Notes: generated from the letters alone by a model not told the origin. DNA of 64,000 nt from Glacieibacterium frigidum (GCF_007097155.1 NZ_VJWA01000001.1:1211501-1275500); one strand, 5' to 3'; numbered from the stretch's first letter, positions 49,300 through 58,893 are shown. Numbers and translations: made by a program.

Positions 49300-52200
49300 C
49301 TACTCGGCGGCTTGGCGGAACGGCTCGGGTTGGAATGCCAGTTCGGGTTCGGCAGGTGCCCCGCGCTTGCGCTTCCCGAAATTCTCGATGCCGAGATAGA
49401 CGACGGGGGTGATGAACAGGGTCAGGATCTGGCTGACCAGCAGGCCGCCCATCACCGCGACGCCGAGCGGCTGACGCAGCTCTGCACCCGCACCGATGCC
49501 GAGCGCCAGCGGCAGGGCTGCGGCGAGTGCGGCGAAGGTCGTCATCATGATCGGGCGGAAGCGCGCGACGCAGGCTTCGCGGATCGCCGCCTCGGGTGTC
49601 ATGCCGTCGCGCTGCGCGGTCAGCGCGAAGTCGATCATCATGATGGCGTTTTTCTTGACGATGCCGATCAGCATGACGACGCCGATGATTCCGATGACGT
49701 CGAGCGGCATGTTGAGCAGCCACAGCGCCGCCACCGCGCCGATGCCCGCAGCCGGCAGGCCCGACAGGATGGTGATCGGGTGCTTGAAGCTTTCGTACAG
49801 CACGCCGAGCACGATGTAGATGACGACGATCGCCGCCAGGAACAGGATCGGCATCGAGCTCGTCGATGCCTCGAACGCCTGCGCATTGCCCTGGAACGAG
49901 CCGTTGAGCGACGCGGGCATGCCCATGTCGGCCTGCGCCTCCTCGATCAGCTTCTGCGCCTGCGACAGCGCCAGGCCCTTGGCGGGGTTGAAGGAGATCG
50001 TGACGGACGGCAGCTGCGACTGGTGGCTGATCGACAGCGGCGCGCCCTCGATCACCGTGCGGGTCACGGCGGACAGCGGCACCGTCGCATTGTCGCGGCC
50101 GCGCACGTACAGGCCGCCGATGCTGTCGGGCGTCAGCTGCAGGTCGGGGCGGACCTCCAGGATCACCTGATAGCTGTCGGTGTCGGTGTAGATCGTCGAG
50201 ACCTGGCTGTTGCCGAACGCCGAATACAGCGTCGAGCGGATCGACTGGACGGGCACGCCGAGCCGCGCCGCGGCGTCGCGGTCGATGACGACGCGCGCCT
50301 GGCGGCTGCCGAGCTGATAGTCCGAGCTGACGTCCTCGAACCCCGGCGTGGCGCGCAGCCGTGCCTCGAACTGCGGCGCGAAATCGTAGAGTGCGGCCTG
50401 GTCGACCGACGCCAGCGTGTACTGGAAGTTCGACGACGATCCGCGACCGCCCAGTGTCAGGTTCTGCGGGATGTTGGGGAAGGCGCTGGCACCCGCGACC
50501 TGGCCCAGCTTCTTGCGCAACCGCGCCTGCACGACTTCGGCGCTGTCACGCTCGCTGCGGTCCTTCAATGCCACGAACATGCGCCCGCCCGACCCGCGGC
50601 CGGTGAACGCCGAGACGCGCGCCACAGCCGGATCCGCCATGACGATCTTGGCCAGCGCGTCGGTCTTGGCCTGCAGGACGATGTAACCGGTGTCGGCAGG
50701 CACCTCGATGCCGACGCCCAGCGTGCCGGTGTCCTCGGTCGGGAAGAAGCCTTTGGGCACGACGGTGAAGCCCCAGATGGCGACCGCGATCGAGACGATG
50801 GTGAACAGCCCCATCGCCGTGCGGTGGCGCAGCGTGCTGTCGAGCAGGCGGACGTAGAAATTGGTCAAACGACCAAATGCCGCGGTCGAGGCGCGACCGA
50901 TGCGGCCCGGCGTCTCGTGGCCGCCCTTCAGCACGCGCGCCGCGACCATCGGGATCAGCGTCAGCGCGAGCACCGCCGAGACGCCGATGGCGATCGTCAT
51001 GACCACGGCGAATTCGAAGAACAGCCGCCCGACGACGCCGCCCATGAACAGCAGCGGGATGAACACCGCGACGAGGCTGACCGAGATCGACACGACGGTG
51101 AAGGCGATCTCCTTGGTCGCGATGATCGCCGCCTCGCGCGGTTTCTTGCCCATCTCGATGTGGCGGACGATGTTCTCCAGCACGACGATCGCGTCGTCGA
51201 CGACGAAGCCGGTGGCGAGCGTCAGTGCGAGCAGGCTGAGGTTGTCGAGGCTGAACCCAGAGAGATACATGCCCGCGAAGGTGCCGATGGCGGCGACGGG
51301 CAGCACCAGTGCCGGGATGAAGGTGGCGCGCGCATTGCCGAGCACCAGGTAGATCACCAGCACGACGAGCAGCGCGGTGCCGATCAGCGTATATTGCGCG
51401 TCGGCGACCGAGTGGCGCACCGACTGCGACCGGTCGACCATCGTCACGATCGAGGCCGTGCGCGGGAGCGTGTCCCTGATCTCGGGCAGCTTTGCCATGA
51501 CGGCGTCGACGAGCTGGACGACGTTGGCGCCGGGCTGGCGGATGATCGCGATGTTGAGCGACGGCTCGCCATTGAACTTCGCCATGCCGCGCAGATTCTC
51601 GACCGAATCGATGACGCTGGCGACGTCGCCGACGCGCACCGGGATGCCGTTCTGCGACGCGATGACGATCTCCGCGAACTCCTGCGCGGTGCGCAGCGAC
51701 CCCGTCGCGTCGAGGATGTACTGGCGCTCGCCCTCGTTCAGCGTGCCGACCGCGGTGTTGGAATTGGCGGTCGAGATCGCCGTGCTGACGTCCTGGGGCG
51801 TCAGGCCGCGCGCCGCCAGCTTGGCGGGGTCGAATTGGACGCGCACCGCGTATTTCTTCGCGCCGAACAGGTCGACCTGCGCGACGCCGGGCAGGGTGGA
51901 GATGCGCGGCACGATCGTCGTGTCGAGCACCTGCTGCAGCTCGGCAGGCGTCCGGCCTGGGTCGCGCACCGACAGGATCAGCACCGGCTGGTCGGCGGGA
52001 TTCACCTTCTGGAACGACGGCGGGTCGCGCATCTCCTCGGGCAGGCGGCGCGTCACCGCCGACAGCGCGGTCTGCACGTCGAGCGCGGCGGCATCGATGT
52101 TGCGGTCGAGCGCGAACTGCACGGTGATGCTGGTCGACCCGGTGCTGCTCGACGAGGTGATCTGGTCGATGCCCGCGATCGTCGACAGCTGGCGCTCGAT

Positions 52201-52392
52201 CGGCGTCGCGACGGCCGACGCCATCGTCGACGGGTTGGCACCGGGCAGGCTGGCGTTGATCTGGATGGTCGGGAAATCGACCTGCGGCAGCGCCGAAACC
52301 GGCAGCATGCGGTAGCCGAACAGGCCGGCGACGACGATCGCGATGGTCAGCAGGATGGTGCCGACGGGGCGCGAGACGATGGTCGTGATCAT
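49300..52392 (-). CDS. Efflux RND transporter permease (AcrB/MdtB-type)
   Basis: 1030 aa, full length for an HAE1-type pump. It has an N-terminal helix (ILLTIAIVVAGLFGYRMLPV), the porter region, and the proton-relay pair of Asp residues in TGFVVDDAIVVLENI. The second half repeats the membrane block ending IGIVKKNAIMMIDFALTAQR. It exports drugs, dyes or detergents using proton motive force. The start overlaps the adaptor stop by 4 bp. The outer-membrane channel partner is not in this window. Confidence 0.96.
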   Translation of the reverse strand: MITTIVSRPVGTILLTIAIVVAGLFGYRMLPVSALPQVDFPTIQINASLPGANPSTMASAVATPIERQLSTIAGIDQITSSSSTGSTSITVQFALDRNIDAAALDVQTALSAVTRRLPEEMRDPPSFQKVNPADQPVLILSVRDPGRTPAELQQVLDTTIVPRISTLPGVAQVDLFGAKKYAVRVQFDPAKLAARGLTPQDVSTAISTANSNTAVGTLNEGERQYILDATGSLRTAQEFAEIVIASQNGIPVRVGDVASVIDSVENLRGMAKFNGEPSLNIAIIRQPGANVVQLVDAVMAKLPEIRDTLPRTASIVTMVDRSQSVRHSVADAQYTLIGTALLVVLVIYLVLGNARATFIPALVLPVAAIGTFAGMYLSGFSLDNLSLLALTLATGFVVDDAIVVLENIVRHIEMGKKPREAAIIATKEIAFTVVSISVSLVAVFIPLLFMGGVVGRLFFEFAVVMTIAIGVSAVLALTLIPMVAARVLKGGHETPGRIGRASTAAFGRLTNFYVRLLDSTLRHRTAMGLFTIVSIAVAIWGFTVVPKGFFPTEDTGTLGVGIEVPADTGYIVLQAKTDALAKIVMADPAVARVSAFTGRGSGGRMFVALKDRSERDSAEVVQARLRKKLGQVAGASAFPNIPQNLTLGGRGSSSNFQYTLASVDQAALYDFAPQFEARLRATPGFEDVSSDYQLGSRQARVVIDRDAAARLGVPVQSIRSTLYSAFGNSQVSTIYTDTDSYQVILEVRPDLQLTPDSIGGLYVRGRDNATVPLSAVTRTVIEGAPLSISHQSQLPSVTISFNPAKGLALSQAQKLIEEAQADMGMPASLNGSFQGNAQAFEASTSSMPILFLAAIVVIYIVLGVLYESFKHPITILSGLPAAGIGAVAALWLLNMPLDVIGIIGVVMLIGIVKKNAIMMIDFALTAQRDGMTPEAAIREACVARFRPIMMTTFAALAAALPLALGIGAGAELRQPLGVAVMGGLLVSQILTLFITPVVYLGIENFGKRKRGAPAEPELAFQPEPFRQAAE

Positions 52393-53540
52393 GGGGTGCT
52401 ACTCCCGCGCGGTGCGCCGGCGGGGCGCTCGCCCTTGGTACGAACCGGGTCGCCGGCCTTCAGCTTGGCGAGCGCGTCCGAAACAACCTTCGTTCCCGGC
52501 GCGACGCCGCCCGAAAGATAAGCCCGGCCGCCGGCGCGTCCGGCGATGCGCACCGGCGTCATCGCGACCTTGTTGCCTGCACCGATCGTCCAGACATAGC
52601 TGCCGTCGCGGCCGTTCTGGATCGCCGCCTCGGGCAGCACGACAAGACGCTGCGGCGTGCCGACCGGCAGCTCGACCGAGACCAGCGCGCCGGGCCACAG
52701 CTCGTCGCGGCGATTGTCGAACTCGGCCTTGGCGGCGAGGTTGCCGGTGGTCGGGTCGACGTTGTTGTCGAGGAAGTTCAGGCGGCCGGTGGTCAGCACC
52801 GCTCCCGTCTGGTTGTCCTTCGCGGTCACCGTCACGCCGGCGCCGCGGACGGCGGTGCGCAGCGTCTGGATATTCTCGGGCGGCACGGCAAAGCGCACGT
52901 TAATCGGCGACAGCTGGTTGACCGTGACAAGCGGGACGGTGTCGCCCGCACGCACCGTCGCACCGACCTTGAAGCCGATCTCGCCGGTGCGGCCGCTGAC
53001 CGGCGCGCGCACGGTCAGATAGCTCAGCGCGGTTTCGGAGGCGGCGATCGCGGCGCGCGCCTGGGCGATGCCCGCGCTGCCGGTGCCCGCGGCGGCGCGA
53101 TTGGCGTCGAGCGTCGCCTTGGACACGAAGCCGCGCACCACAAGCTGCTCGGCGCGCTTCAGATTGCCGCTCGCCTGCGTCGCGGTCGCCTGCGCGCTGG
53201 CCAGCGCGGCGCGGTCCTGCGCGATCTGGGCGCGCACGGCGCGGTCATCGAGGCGGAACAGCGGCTGGCCGCGCGTCACCGTCGCGCCTTCTTTGAACAG
53301 CACGGCGGTGATCTGGCCGTCGACGCGGCTGCGCACCGCGACCGACTGCAGCGGCGTCACGGTGCCCAGCGCGGTCAGCGACGGGCGATAATCGCCGAGC
53401 GCGGCAACCGTCGAGCCGACCATCATCGGCGGGCGCTTGCCGCCGCCGGGCCCGCCCTTGCCACCCTTCTCGTCGCCGCCGCCGCATGCCGACAGGCACG
53501 CGAGCGCGATGGTCGTTACGGCCAGGCGGACGAATGTCAT
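52389..53540 (-). CDS. Efflux RND transporter periplasmic adaptor (membrane fusion lipoprotein)
   Basis: 383 aa. The lipoprotein signal ends ACLSAC with the lipidated Cys19. The MFP pattern follows: VAVRSRVDGQITAVLFKEGA (lipoyl), a coiled coil of Ala/Gln-rich helices (QIAQDRAALASAQATATQAS), the second lipoyl LTVRAPVSGRTGEIGFKVG, and beta-barrel strands to the C-terminus. It bridges the RND permease to an outer-membrane channel. First gene of the pair. Confidence 0.93.
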   Translation of the reverse strand: MTFVRLAVTTIALACLSACGGGDEKGGKGGPGGGKRPPMMVGSTVAALGDYRPSLTALGTVTPLQSVAVRSRVDGQITAVLFKEGATVTRGQPLFRLDDRAVRAQIAQDRAALASAQATATQASGNLKRAEQLVVRGFVSKATLDANRAAAGTGSAGIAQARAAIAASETALSYLTVRAPVSGRTGEIGFKVGATVRAGDTVPLVTVNQLSPINVRFAVPPENIQTLRTAVRGAGVTVTAKDNQTGAVLTTGRLNFLDNNVDPTTGNLAAKAEFDNRRDELWPGALVSVELPVGTPQRLVVLPEAAIQNGRDGSYVWTIGAGNKVAMTPVRIAGRAGGRAYLSGGVAPGTKVVSDALAKLKAGDPVRTKGERPAGAPRGSSTP

Positions 53541-53740
53541 TTCGTTTGAAAACCGATCGTTGAACTTTGCCGCGTCATGCCACGCAGATGTTGCGGGTCA
53601 ATAGCTACGCTGGAGACCACTGCGACACCCCGCGATTTTACGTGAAATCGACTGCCGCGACAACTTGCCCCGCGCCTGCCGGCGTCGCCCCCGGGTTGAA
53701 CCGTCGCCGCTTCCGGCAATGTTTTCGCAAGGAGCAGATC

Positions 53741-54052
53741 ATGCCAGCCCGTTTCGCCGCCACCGCCAACGCCTTTGAAAAAGGCATCGAATCGACGCCG
53801 CCCGCCAGTGCCGTCAAGCTCATCGAAGGCTGGGAAGAGGCGCTGTCCAAGGTCGACCTGCCCGGCACCAAAGGCATCGAGCGCGACCTCGGCGCGCTGA
53901 AGAAGGCGCTCGACACCGAAGAGCCCGACGGCGAGCGCGTCCGCACCCTGCTCGGCAAACTGTCGGAGGAAGTGACCCGTATCGCCGCGCGCACCGACGG
54001 CGCCGTGCAGCCCAAGCTCGAAGACCTGGGCGAGGCGCTCAAGGCCGCCTGA
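53741..54052 (+). CDS. Conserved small helical protein
   Basis: 103 aa from the ATG at 53741 with AAGGAG 7 bases upstream. Charged helices predominate (FAATANAFEKGIESTPPASA, LIEGWEEALSKVDLPGTKGI, LRTLLGKLSEEVTRIAART). No catalytic motif, signal or membrane segment. Family not recognised. Stands alone, divergent from the RND adaptor; a weak inverted repeat CGATTT...AAATCG sits at 53633-53650 in the shared gap. It precedes the ATP-grasp operon by about 70 bp. Confidence 0.7.
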   Translation: MPARFAATANAFEKGIESTPPASAVKLIEGWEEALSKVDLPGTKGIERDLGALKKALDTEEPDGERVRTLLGKLSEEVTRIAARTDGAVQPKLEDLGEALKAA

Positions 54053-54123
54053 CGAGAAACCCGCTTGCGCGTTGTTGCCGCACTGCACACTATGGCGTGC
54101 GGCAACAGCGTGCAGGGGGAAGT

Positions 54124-55560
54124 TTGGCGAAGATTGCGGCTTTCGACGAGATGTTCGGCCATGCCGCGCCCGACGCGGGCACGGTGCGCGCCGCTTATAC
54201 CAAGGTTCGCGACTGGCTCGACGCCAGTCCGCAGGCGGTCATGGAAACCCGCCGCGCGCAGGCCGAGCTGTTCTTTCGCCGCATCGGCATCACCTTCGCC
54301 GTCTATGGCGACCCCGACGCCGCAGAGCGGCTGATCCCCTTCGATATCGTGCCGCGCGTGCTGCCGCGCAGCGAGTGGGCGACCCTGGAAAAGGGCCTCG
54401 TCCAGCGCGTCAAGGCGCTCAACATGTTCCTCGCCGACGTCTACGGCGCCCGCGAGATCCTCCGCGCCGGCATCGTTCCCGAGGCGCTGGTGCTGCACAA
54501 CCCCGGCTTCTGCCTGCCGATGATCGGGCGGCGGCCGATGCACGACATCTGGATCCAGATCGCCGGCATCGACCTTGTCCGGACAGATGCGCACGAATTT
54601 TATGTCCTCGAGGACAATGCCCGGACGCCATCGGGCGTGTCGTACATGCTCGAGAACCGCGAGGTGATGCTCAAGCTTGTCCCTGAGCTGTTCCATGCGA
54701 TGAAGGTCGCGCCGGTCGAGACCTATCCCGAGGCACTGCTCGAGACGCTGAAGTCGGTCGCGCCCTCCAATGCCGGCGGCGACCCCGTCGTCGTGCTGCT
54801 GACGCCGGGCCAGCACAACAGCGCCTTCTACGAACACAGTTTCCTGGCCGACAAGCTGGGGATCGAGCTGGTCGAGGGCAGCGATCTCGCGGTCAAGGAC
54901 GACGTCGTCTACATGCGCACGACGCAGGGTCCGCGCCGCGTCGACGTGATCTACCGCCGGATCGACGACGCCTTCCTCGACCCGCTGACCTTCAAGGCCG
55001 AATCGACGCTGGGGGTGCCGGGGCTGATGAACGCCTTCGCGGCGGGCAACGTGACGATCTCCAACGCCCCCGGCACCGGCGTCGCCGACGACAAGGCGAT
55101 CTACAGTTACATGCCCGAGATCGTGAAATTCTACACGGGCGAGGACCCGATCCTGAACAACGTGCCGACCTGGCGCTGCCGCGAGCCCGAGGCGCTGGGT
55201 TATGTCCTCGATCACCTGAGCGAACTGGTGGTCAAGGAGGTCGACGGATCGGGTGGCTACGGCATGCTGGTCGGCCCGCACGCGCCCGCCGCAACGATCG
55301 CCGCCTTCGCCGCCAAGTTGCGCGCGCACCCGGAGAAGTTCATCGCCCAGCCGACGCTGGCGCTGTCGACCTGCCCTACGCTGTGCGATTCCGGCATCGC
55401 GCCACGCCACGTCGACCTGCGGCCGTTCGTGCTGACCGGGGCAGGGGGCACGCGCATCGTGCCCGGCGGCCTGACGCGCGTCGCGCTCGATCCGGGGTCG
55501 CTGGTGGTCAATTCTTCGCAGGGTGGCGGAACGAAGGACACGTGGGTGGTCGATGATTGA
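54124..55560 (+). CDS. Circularly permuted ATP-grasp peptide ligase-like protein
   Basis: About 478 aa from a TTG start preceded by AGGGGGA. It opens AKIAAFDEMFGHAAPDAGTV, then PFDIVPRVLPRSEWATLEKG, YVLEDNARTPSGVSYMLENR, and the late GGYGMLVGPHAPA and LRPFVLTGAGG. This is the CP_ATPgrasp_1 family that co-occurs with alpha-E and transglutaminase domains; it is thought to form amide bonds (peptide-like modification). First gene of the operon leading to Anbu. The substrate is unknown. Confidence 0.92.
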   Translation: MAKIAAFDEMFGHAAPDAGTVRAAYTKVRDWLDASPQAVMETRRAQAELFFRRIGITFAVYGDPDAAERLIPFDIVPRVLPRSEWATLEKGLVQRVKALNMFLADVYGAREILRAGIVPEALVLHNPGFCLPMIGRRPMHDIWIQIAGIDLVRTDAHEFYVLEDNARTPSGVSYMLENREVMLKLVPELFHAMKVAPVETYPEALLETLKSVAPSNAGGDPVVVLLTPGQHNSAFYEHSFLADKLGIELVEGSDLAVKDDVVYMRTTQGPRRVDVIYRRIDDAFLDPLTFKAESTLGVPGLMNAFAAGNVTISNAPGTGVADDKAIYSYMPEIVKFYTGEDPILNNVPTWRCREPEALGYVLDHLSELVVKEVDGSGGYGMLVGPHAPAATIAAFAAKLRAHPEKFIAQPTLALSTCPTLCDSGIAPRHVDLRPFVLTGAGGTRIVPGGLTRVALDPGSLVVNSSQGGGTKDTWVVDD

Positions 55561-55569
55561 GCGGCGCCC

Positions 55570-56514
55570 ATGCTGAGCCGCACCGCCGGCAATCTTTACT
55601 GGGTCGGCCGCTACATCGAGCGCGCCGATTTCCTGTCGCGGCTGATCGAGGCGACGCTGCGCCTGTCGTCGCTGCCGCAGTCGTACGGCGGCGCGACCAA
55701 CGCCTGGGATTCGGCGCTCGCAGCCGCGTGGATGACCGCGCCGTACAAGGCGCGCGGCGTGCCGGTCGAGGAGGACCGCGTCGTCGCGTTCCTGGCGATC
55801 GATCCTGACAATCCCAGCTCGATCCGCCGCTGCGTCGAGGCCGCGCGCGCCAATGCACGGGCAGTCCGGACGGCACTGACGCTCGAGGCGTGGGAGGCGA
55901 TCAACGGCGCGTGGCTGGAGATGCAGAAGTTCGGCACCCGGCTCGTCGACCGTGAATCGCTGACGTCGCTGCTCGAAGCGGTCAAGGCAGCGATGCAGGC
56001 ATTCGACGGGGCGGCGCACCGAACCATGCTGCGCGCCGACGCCTATTGGTTCATCCGCCTCGGCTCGGCGATTGAGCGCGCGGACAACACCGCGCGCGTC
56101 CTCGACGTGAAGTATCACCTGCTGCTGCCGCGCGGCGAGACGGTCGGCGGCTCCCTCGACTATTTCCAATGGACGACGATCCTGCGCACCGTGTCGGCGC
56201 TGACCGCCTATCGCTGGGTGTACCGCGACAGCGTCAAGCCGTGGCTGGTCGCCGACCTGCTGATCCTCAATCAGCAGATCCCGCGCAGCTTGGCGAGCTG
56301 CTACGGGGACGCGCTGCGCTATCTCGACCGGCTGTCGAACGACGCGGGTGGGCGGCGGGGACCGGCGCACCGGCTTGCGGCGGCGGAGCATGCAAAGCTC
56401 AGCCAGCTCAAGATCGAGACCATCTTCTCGGCCGGGCTGCACGAATTCCTGTCGAACTTCATCGCCGGCAACAACCGGCTCGGCGACGCCATCGCCGAGC
56501 AATATCTTTTTTAA
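55570..56514 (+). CDS. Alpha-E domain-containing protein
   Basis: 314 aa, all-helical. The family opening is MLSRTAGNLYWVGRYIERAD, with VYRDSVKPWLVADLLILNQQ and PRSLASCYGDALRYLD typical of the alpha-E fold; the last third holds LSQLKIETIFSAGLHEFLS. Nine bases after the ATP-grasp gene. These proteins form a functional set with circularly permuted ATP-grasp enzymes and transglutaminases. Role unclear. Confidence 0.92.
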   Translation: MLSRTAGNLYWVGRYIERADFLSRLIEATLRLSSLPQSYGGATNAWDSALAAAWMTAPYKARGVPVEEDRVVAFLAIDPDNPSSIRRCVEAARANARAVRTALTLEAWEAINGAWLEMQKFGTRLVDRESLTSLLEAVKAAMQAFDGAAHRTMLRADAYWFIRLGSAIERADNTARVLDVKYHLLLPRGETVGGSLDYFQWTTILRTVSALTAYRWVYRDSVKPWLVADLLILNQQIPRSLASCYGDALRYLDRLSNDAGGRRGPAHRLAAAEHAKLSQLKIETIFSAGLHEFLSNFIAGNNRLGDAIAEQYLF

Positions 56515-56538
56515 GCACGGCGAGATCCGGGGGGACGA

Positions 56539-57342
56539 GTGCGGATCAGGGTCGATTACACGACTGTCTATGACTACACGCTGCCCGCCAGCGGCGTGGT
56601 CCAGCTGCTGCGCGTCGAGCCGCACGGCCACGAGGACCAGACCGTGCTGCGCTGGCGCGTCGACGTCGATGCGGACGGTGCGCTGCGGCGTGCGACCGAC
56701 ATGTTCGGCAATGTGACGCACAGCTTCTATGCCGATGCGCCGATCGAGAAGCTGACCATGACGGTCGGCGGCGAGGTCGACACGATCGATACCGGCGGCG
56801 TCATCCGCGGTGCCAACGAGCCGCTGCCGCCGCTGATCTACCTGCGCTCGACCGAGCTCAGCACCGCCGACGCCGCGATCATCGCCTTTGCCGAGGAGCA
56901 GCGCCGCGCCGACCCGCTGGAGACGCTGCACGGCCTGATGCTGGCGATCTATGGCCGCGCGCGCTTCGACACCGGTGTCACCGACCCCAACACCGACGCG
57001 GCGACCGCCTTCGCGCAGGGGTCCGGCGTGTGCCAGGACTTCACGCATATATTTTGCGCCGCCGCGCGCCGCCTGGGCCTGCCGGCGCGTTACGTGTCCG
57101 GACATTTCGTGCATCCCGAGACCCAGCCCGCGGGCCATGCCTGGGCGGAAGCCTGGGTCGACGACCTGGGCTGGGTCGGCTTCGACCCGACACACGGCAT
57201 CGGGGCGAGCGAGCGCCACATCCGCGTCGCGGTCGGCCTCGACTATCTCGACGCGGCCCCGGTGCGCGGCGCGCGGCGGGGCGGCGGCAGGGAATCGATG
57301 GTCGTCGCCGTGGCGACGCACGAAATGTCCGGACAACAATGA
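56539..57342 (+). CDS. Transglutaminase-like cysteine protease
   Basis: 267 aa from GTG at 56539 (GGGGGGA before it). The N-terminal beta domain starts RIRVDYTTVYDYTLPASGVV. The catalytic triad is Cys165 in GVCQDFTHIF, His200 in GHAWAEAW, and Asp216 in GFDPTHG. Acts as protease or amide-transferring enzyme in the ATP-grasp/alpha-E set. The stop overlaps the ATG of the upstream in-frame extension of the Anbu gene. Confidence 0.93.
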   Translation: MRIRVDYTTVYDYTLPASGVVQLLRVEPHGHEDQTVLRWRVDVDADGALRRATDMFGNVTHSFYADAPIEKLTMTVGGEVDTIDTGGVIRGANEPLPPLIYLRSTELSTADAAIIAFAEEQRRADPLETLHGLMLAIYGRARFDTGVTDPNTDAATAFAQGSGVCQDFTHIFCAAARRLGLPARYVSGHFVHPETQPAGHAWAEAWVDDLGWVGFDPTHGIGASERHIRVAVGLDYLDAAPVRGARRGGGRESMVVAVATHEMSGQQ

Positions 57343-57389
57343 GCGAAGAGTGGCATAGCCGCGAACCGTTCGCCTCGGAGGTATCCGCG

Positions 57390-58160
57390 ATGACCTATTG
57401 TGTCGGCATCCTGGTCAAGGACGGCATGGTGATGATGGCCGACACCCGCACCAACGCGGGCGTCGATAACATCTCGACCTATCGCAAGCTGCGCATCTTC
57501 GAGACCGGGGAGGGGCGCTGCATGGCGGTCGCGAGCGCGGGGTCGCTGTCGGTGACGCAGGCGGCGATCACCAAGCTGCAGGACGCGATGATTCTGCCCG
57601 GCGCCGACGAGCGCGAGACGCTGGACAACGCGCCGTCGATGTTCCGCGCCGCCCAGCTGGTCGGCAATGCCCTGCGCGAGGCCAAGACCGGCATCGACGC
57701 GGCGATCGTTGACGACAAGATCGCTACCGGCGCGTCGCTGCTGTTCGGCGGCAGCATCGCGGGGCGCAAACCGCGGCTGTTCCTGATCTACGGCAGCGGC
57801 AATTTCATCGAATGCCAGCCCGACACGCCCTTCCTGCAGATCGGCGAGCACAAGTACGGCAAGCCGATCCTCGACCGCTCGATCACCTACGACACGCCGA
57901 TCGCCGAGGCGGTGAAGGTGTCGCTGATCTCGTTCAACTCGACGATGCGCTCGAACCTCGCGGTCGGCCTGCCGATCGACGTGCTGACGCTGCTCCCTGG
58001 CAAGTCGGAGCCCGACCTGCTGCACCGGATCGACACCGACGACGCCTATTACCGCGAGCTCGACGACCGCTGGAGCCGCGCGCTCAAGGCCGCGCAGGCC
58101 GCGATCCCCCAACCGCCGTACGGCGAGAATGCCGAGCAGGGCGACTTGATGGAATTATAG
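57390..58160 (+). CDS. Proteasome-type protease Anbu (ancestral beta subunit)
   Basis: 256 aa. Started at ATG 57390 because CGGAGG precedes it and the family begins MTYCVG, with Thr as the N-terminal nucleophile after Met removal. Asp in MADTRTNAGVDN (17 of the mature protein) and Lys in YRKLRIF (32) complete the catalytic set. An ATG at 57339 adds 17 residues that would hide the nucleophile unless processed. Anbu particles are helical-ring assemblies; bacteria carry it in the ATP-grasp/alpha-E/transglutaminase operon as here. Likely a stress-linked peptidase, substrate unknown. Confidence 0.93.
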   Translation: MTYCVGILVKDGMVMMADTRTNAGVDNISTYRKLRIFETGEGRCMAVASAGSLSVTQAAITKLQDAMILPGADERETLDNAPSMFRAAQLVGNALREAKTGIDAAIVDDKIATGASLLFGGSIAGRKPRLFLIYGSGNFIECQPDTPFLQIGEHKYGKPILDRSITYDTPIAEAVKVSLISFNSTMRSNLAVGLPIDVLTLLPGKSEPDLLHRIDTDDAYYRELDDRWSRALKAAQAAIPQPPYGENAEQGDLMEL

Positions 58161-58893
58161 GCGCAGTTTTGCCGTTCCGGAGGGTCGGTGCGTGAGTTGC
58201 CAAGCGATACTCACGATTTACGATTCCAGGCGAACTGAAGATCGGATCCGTGCTGAAGCGAGTATTGGCTTGATCATAAGCGTGGTAGTCCATGGCCGCC
58301 TGAAACTCCCGTCGAAACCGCTGTGTCGTCCCAGGTTTCGCTTCTGTACCCTCTAAGTCTAGAAGTAGGTCCTTCACGGTCTGCTTTTGCTGTTCAAAGT
58401 TTACGGCATTTCGGAACTTTATTTCAAGAGCGTCGATCAATTGTACAAACATCGGGTTTATAGGAAAGTTATTCGTCCGTCCGTAAAGAACCCATCCGTC
58501 AAGATAATCCATTCCGCGAAAATAGTCACTGGATCGGGAGAAGTGCTTGGCCACCGACATCATCCAAGTCGTAAAGGCATCATGGTCAACAAATCCGGCC
58601 AGCCAATAATCAAACTGATCACTCTTTAAGCCCCAGTATCTCGAAAAGAACTGCATCTGCGTCGTCGAAGTTTCCTCCGAAATCTGAAATGGCATTGTGC
58701 GCGCGACATCAATTTCACTGTAGCGCTCGTTACAGTGTATTACTGTCTGGATAATTCTATTTAACTTTGCCGATTTGCGAGCATCTTGTTGATTTCGCGT
58801 GAAACTGCGCATCGACAGGTAACTAATCACGGCTGTCGCGAGCGCAGACAAAGCGGCGATCAGTGTCGCCCACGCAATGATTTCGCTCTCCAA
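58084..58893 (-). CDS. Membrane-anchored unknown protein, AT-rich, overlapping Anbu 3' end
   Basis: 269 aa. One N-terminal membrane helix (IIAWATLIAALSALATAVIS) is followed by a basic turn (RSFTRNQQDARKSAKLNR) and a soluble domain with aromatic-rich helices (MQFFSRYWGLKSDQFDYWLA). Lower GC and ATT/AAT-rich codons unlike the adjacent genes suggest transfer. The last ~27 codons overlap the convergent Anbu gene by 77 bp and look like the reverse of it, so the gene may have lost its original end. Family not recognised; many one-helix 'DUF4760-like' proteins look similar, which is only a guess. Confidence 0.65.
   Translation of the reverse strand: MESEIIAWATLIAALSALATAVISYLSMRSFTRNQQDARKSAKLNRIIQTVIHCNERYSEIDVARTMPFQISEETSTTQMQFFSRYWGLKSDQFDYWLAGFVDHDAFTTWMMSVAKHFSRSSDYFRGMDYLDGWVLYGRTNNFPINPMFVQLIDALEIKFRNAVNFEQQKQTVKDLLLDLEGTEAKPGTTQRFRREFQAAMDYHAYDQANTRFSTDPIFSSPGIVNREYRLATHAPTLRNGKTAPIIPSSRPARHSRRTAVGGSRPARP

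Noticed and set aside
49024..52521. A very long open frame opposite the RND permease (over 1100 codons)
   Set aside because: High-GC coding DNA leaves long stop-free antisense frames; its translation is rich in Arg, Asp, His and Gln without domains, and the RND permease is certain.
53633..53650. Inverted repeat CGATTT...AAATCG as an operator for the RND genes
   Set aside because: Only 6-bp arms and ~93 bp from the adaptor start; no regulator gene adjoins it.
53638..57339. A 1233-codon open frame opposite the ATP-grasp/alpha-E/transglutaminase genes
   Set aside because: Shadow of well-supported genes on the other strand; composition is typical of antisense frames in GC-rich DNA.
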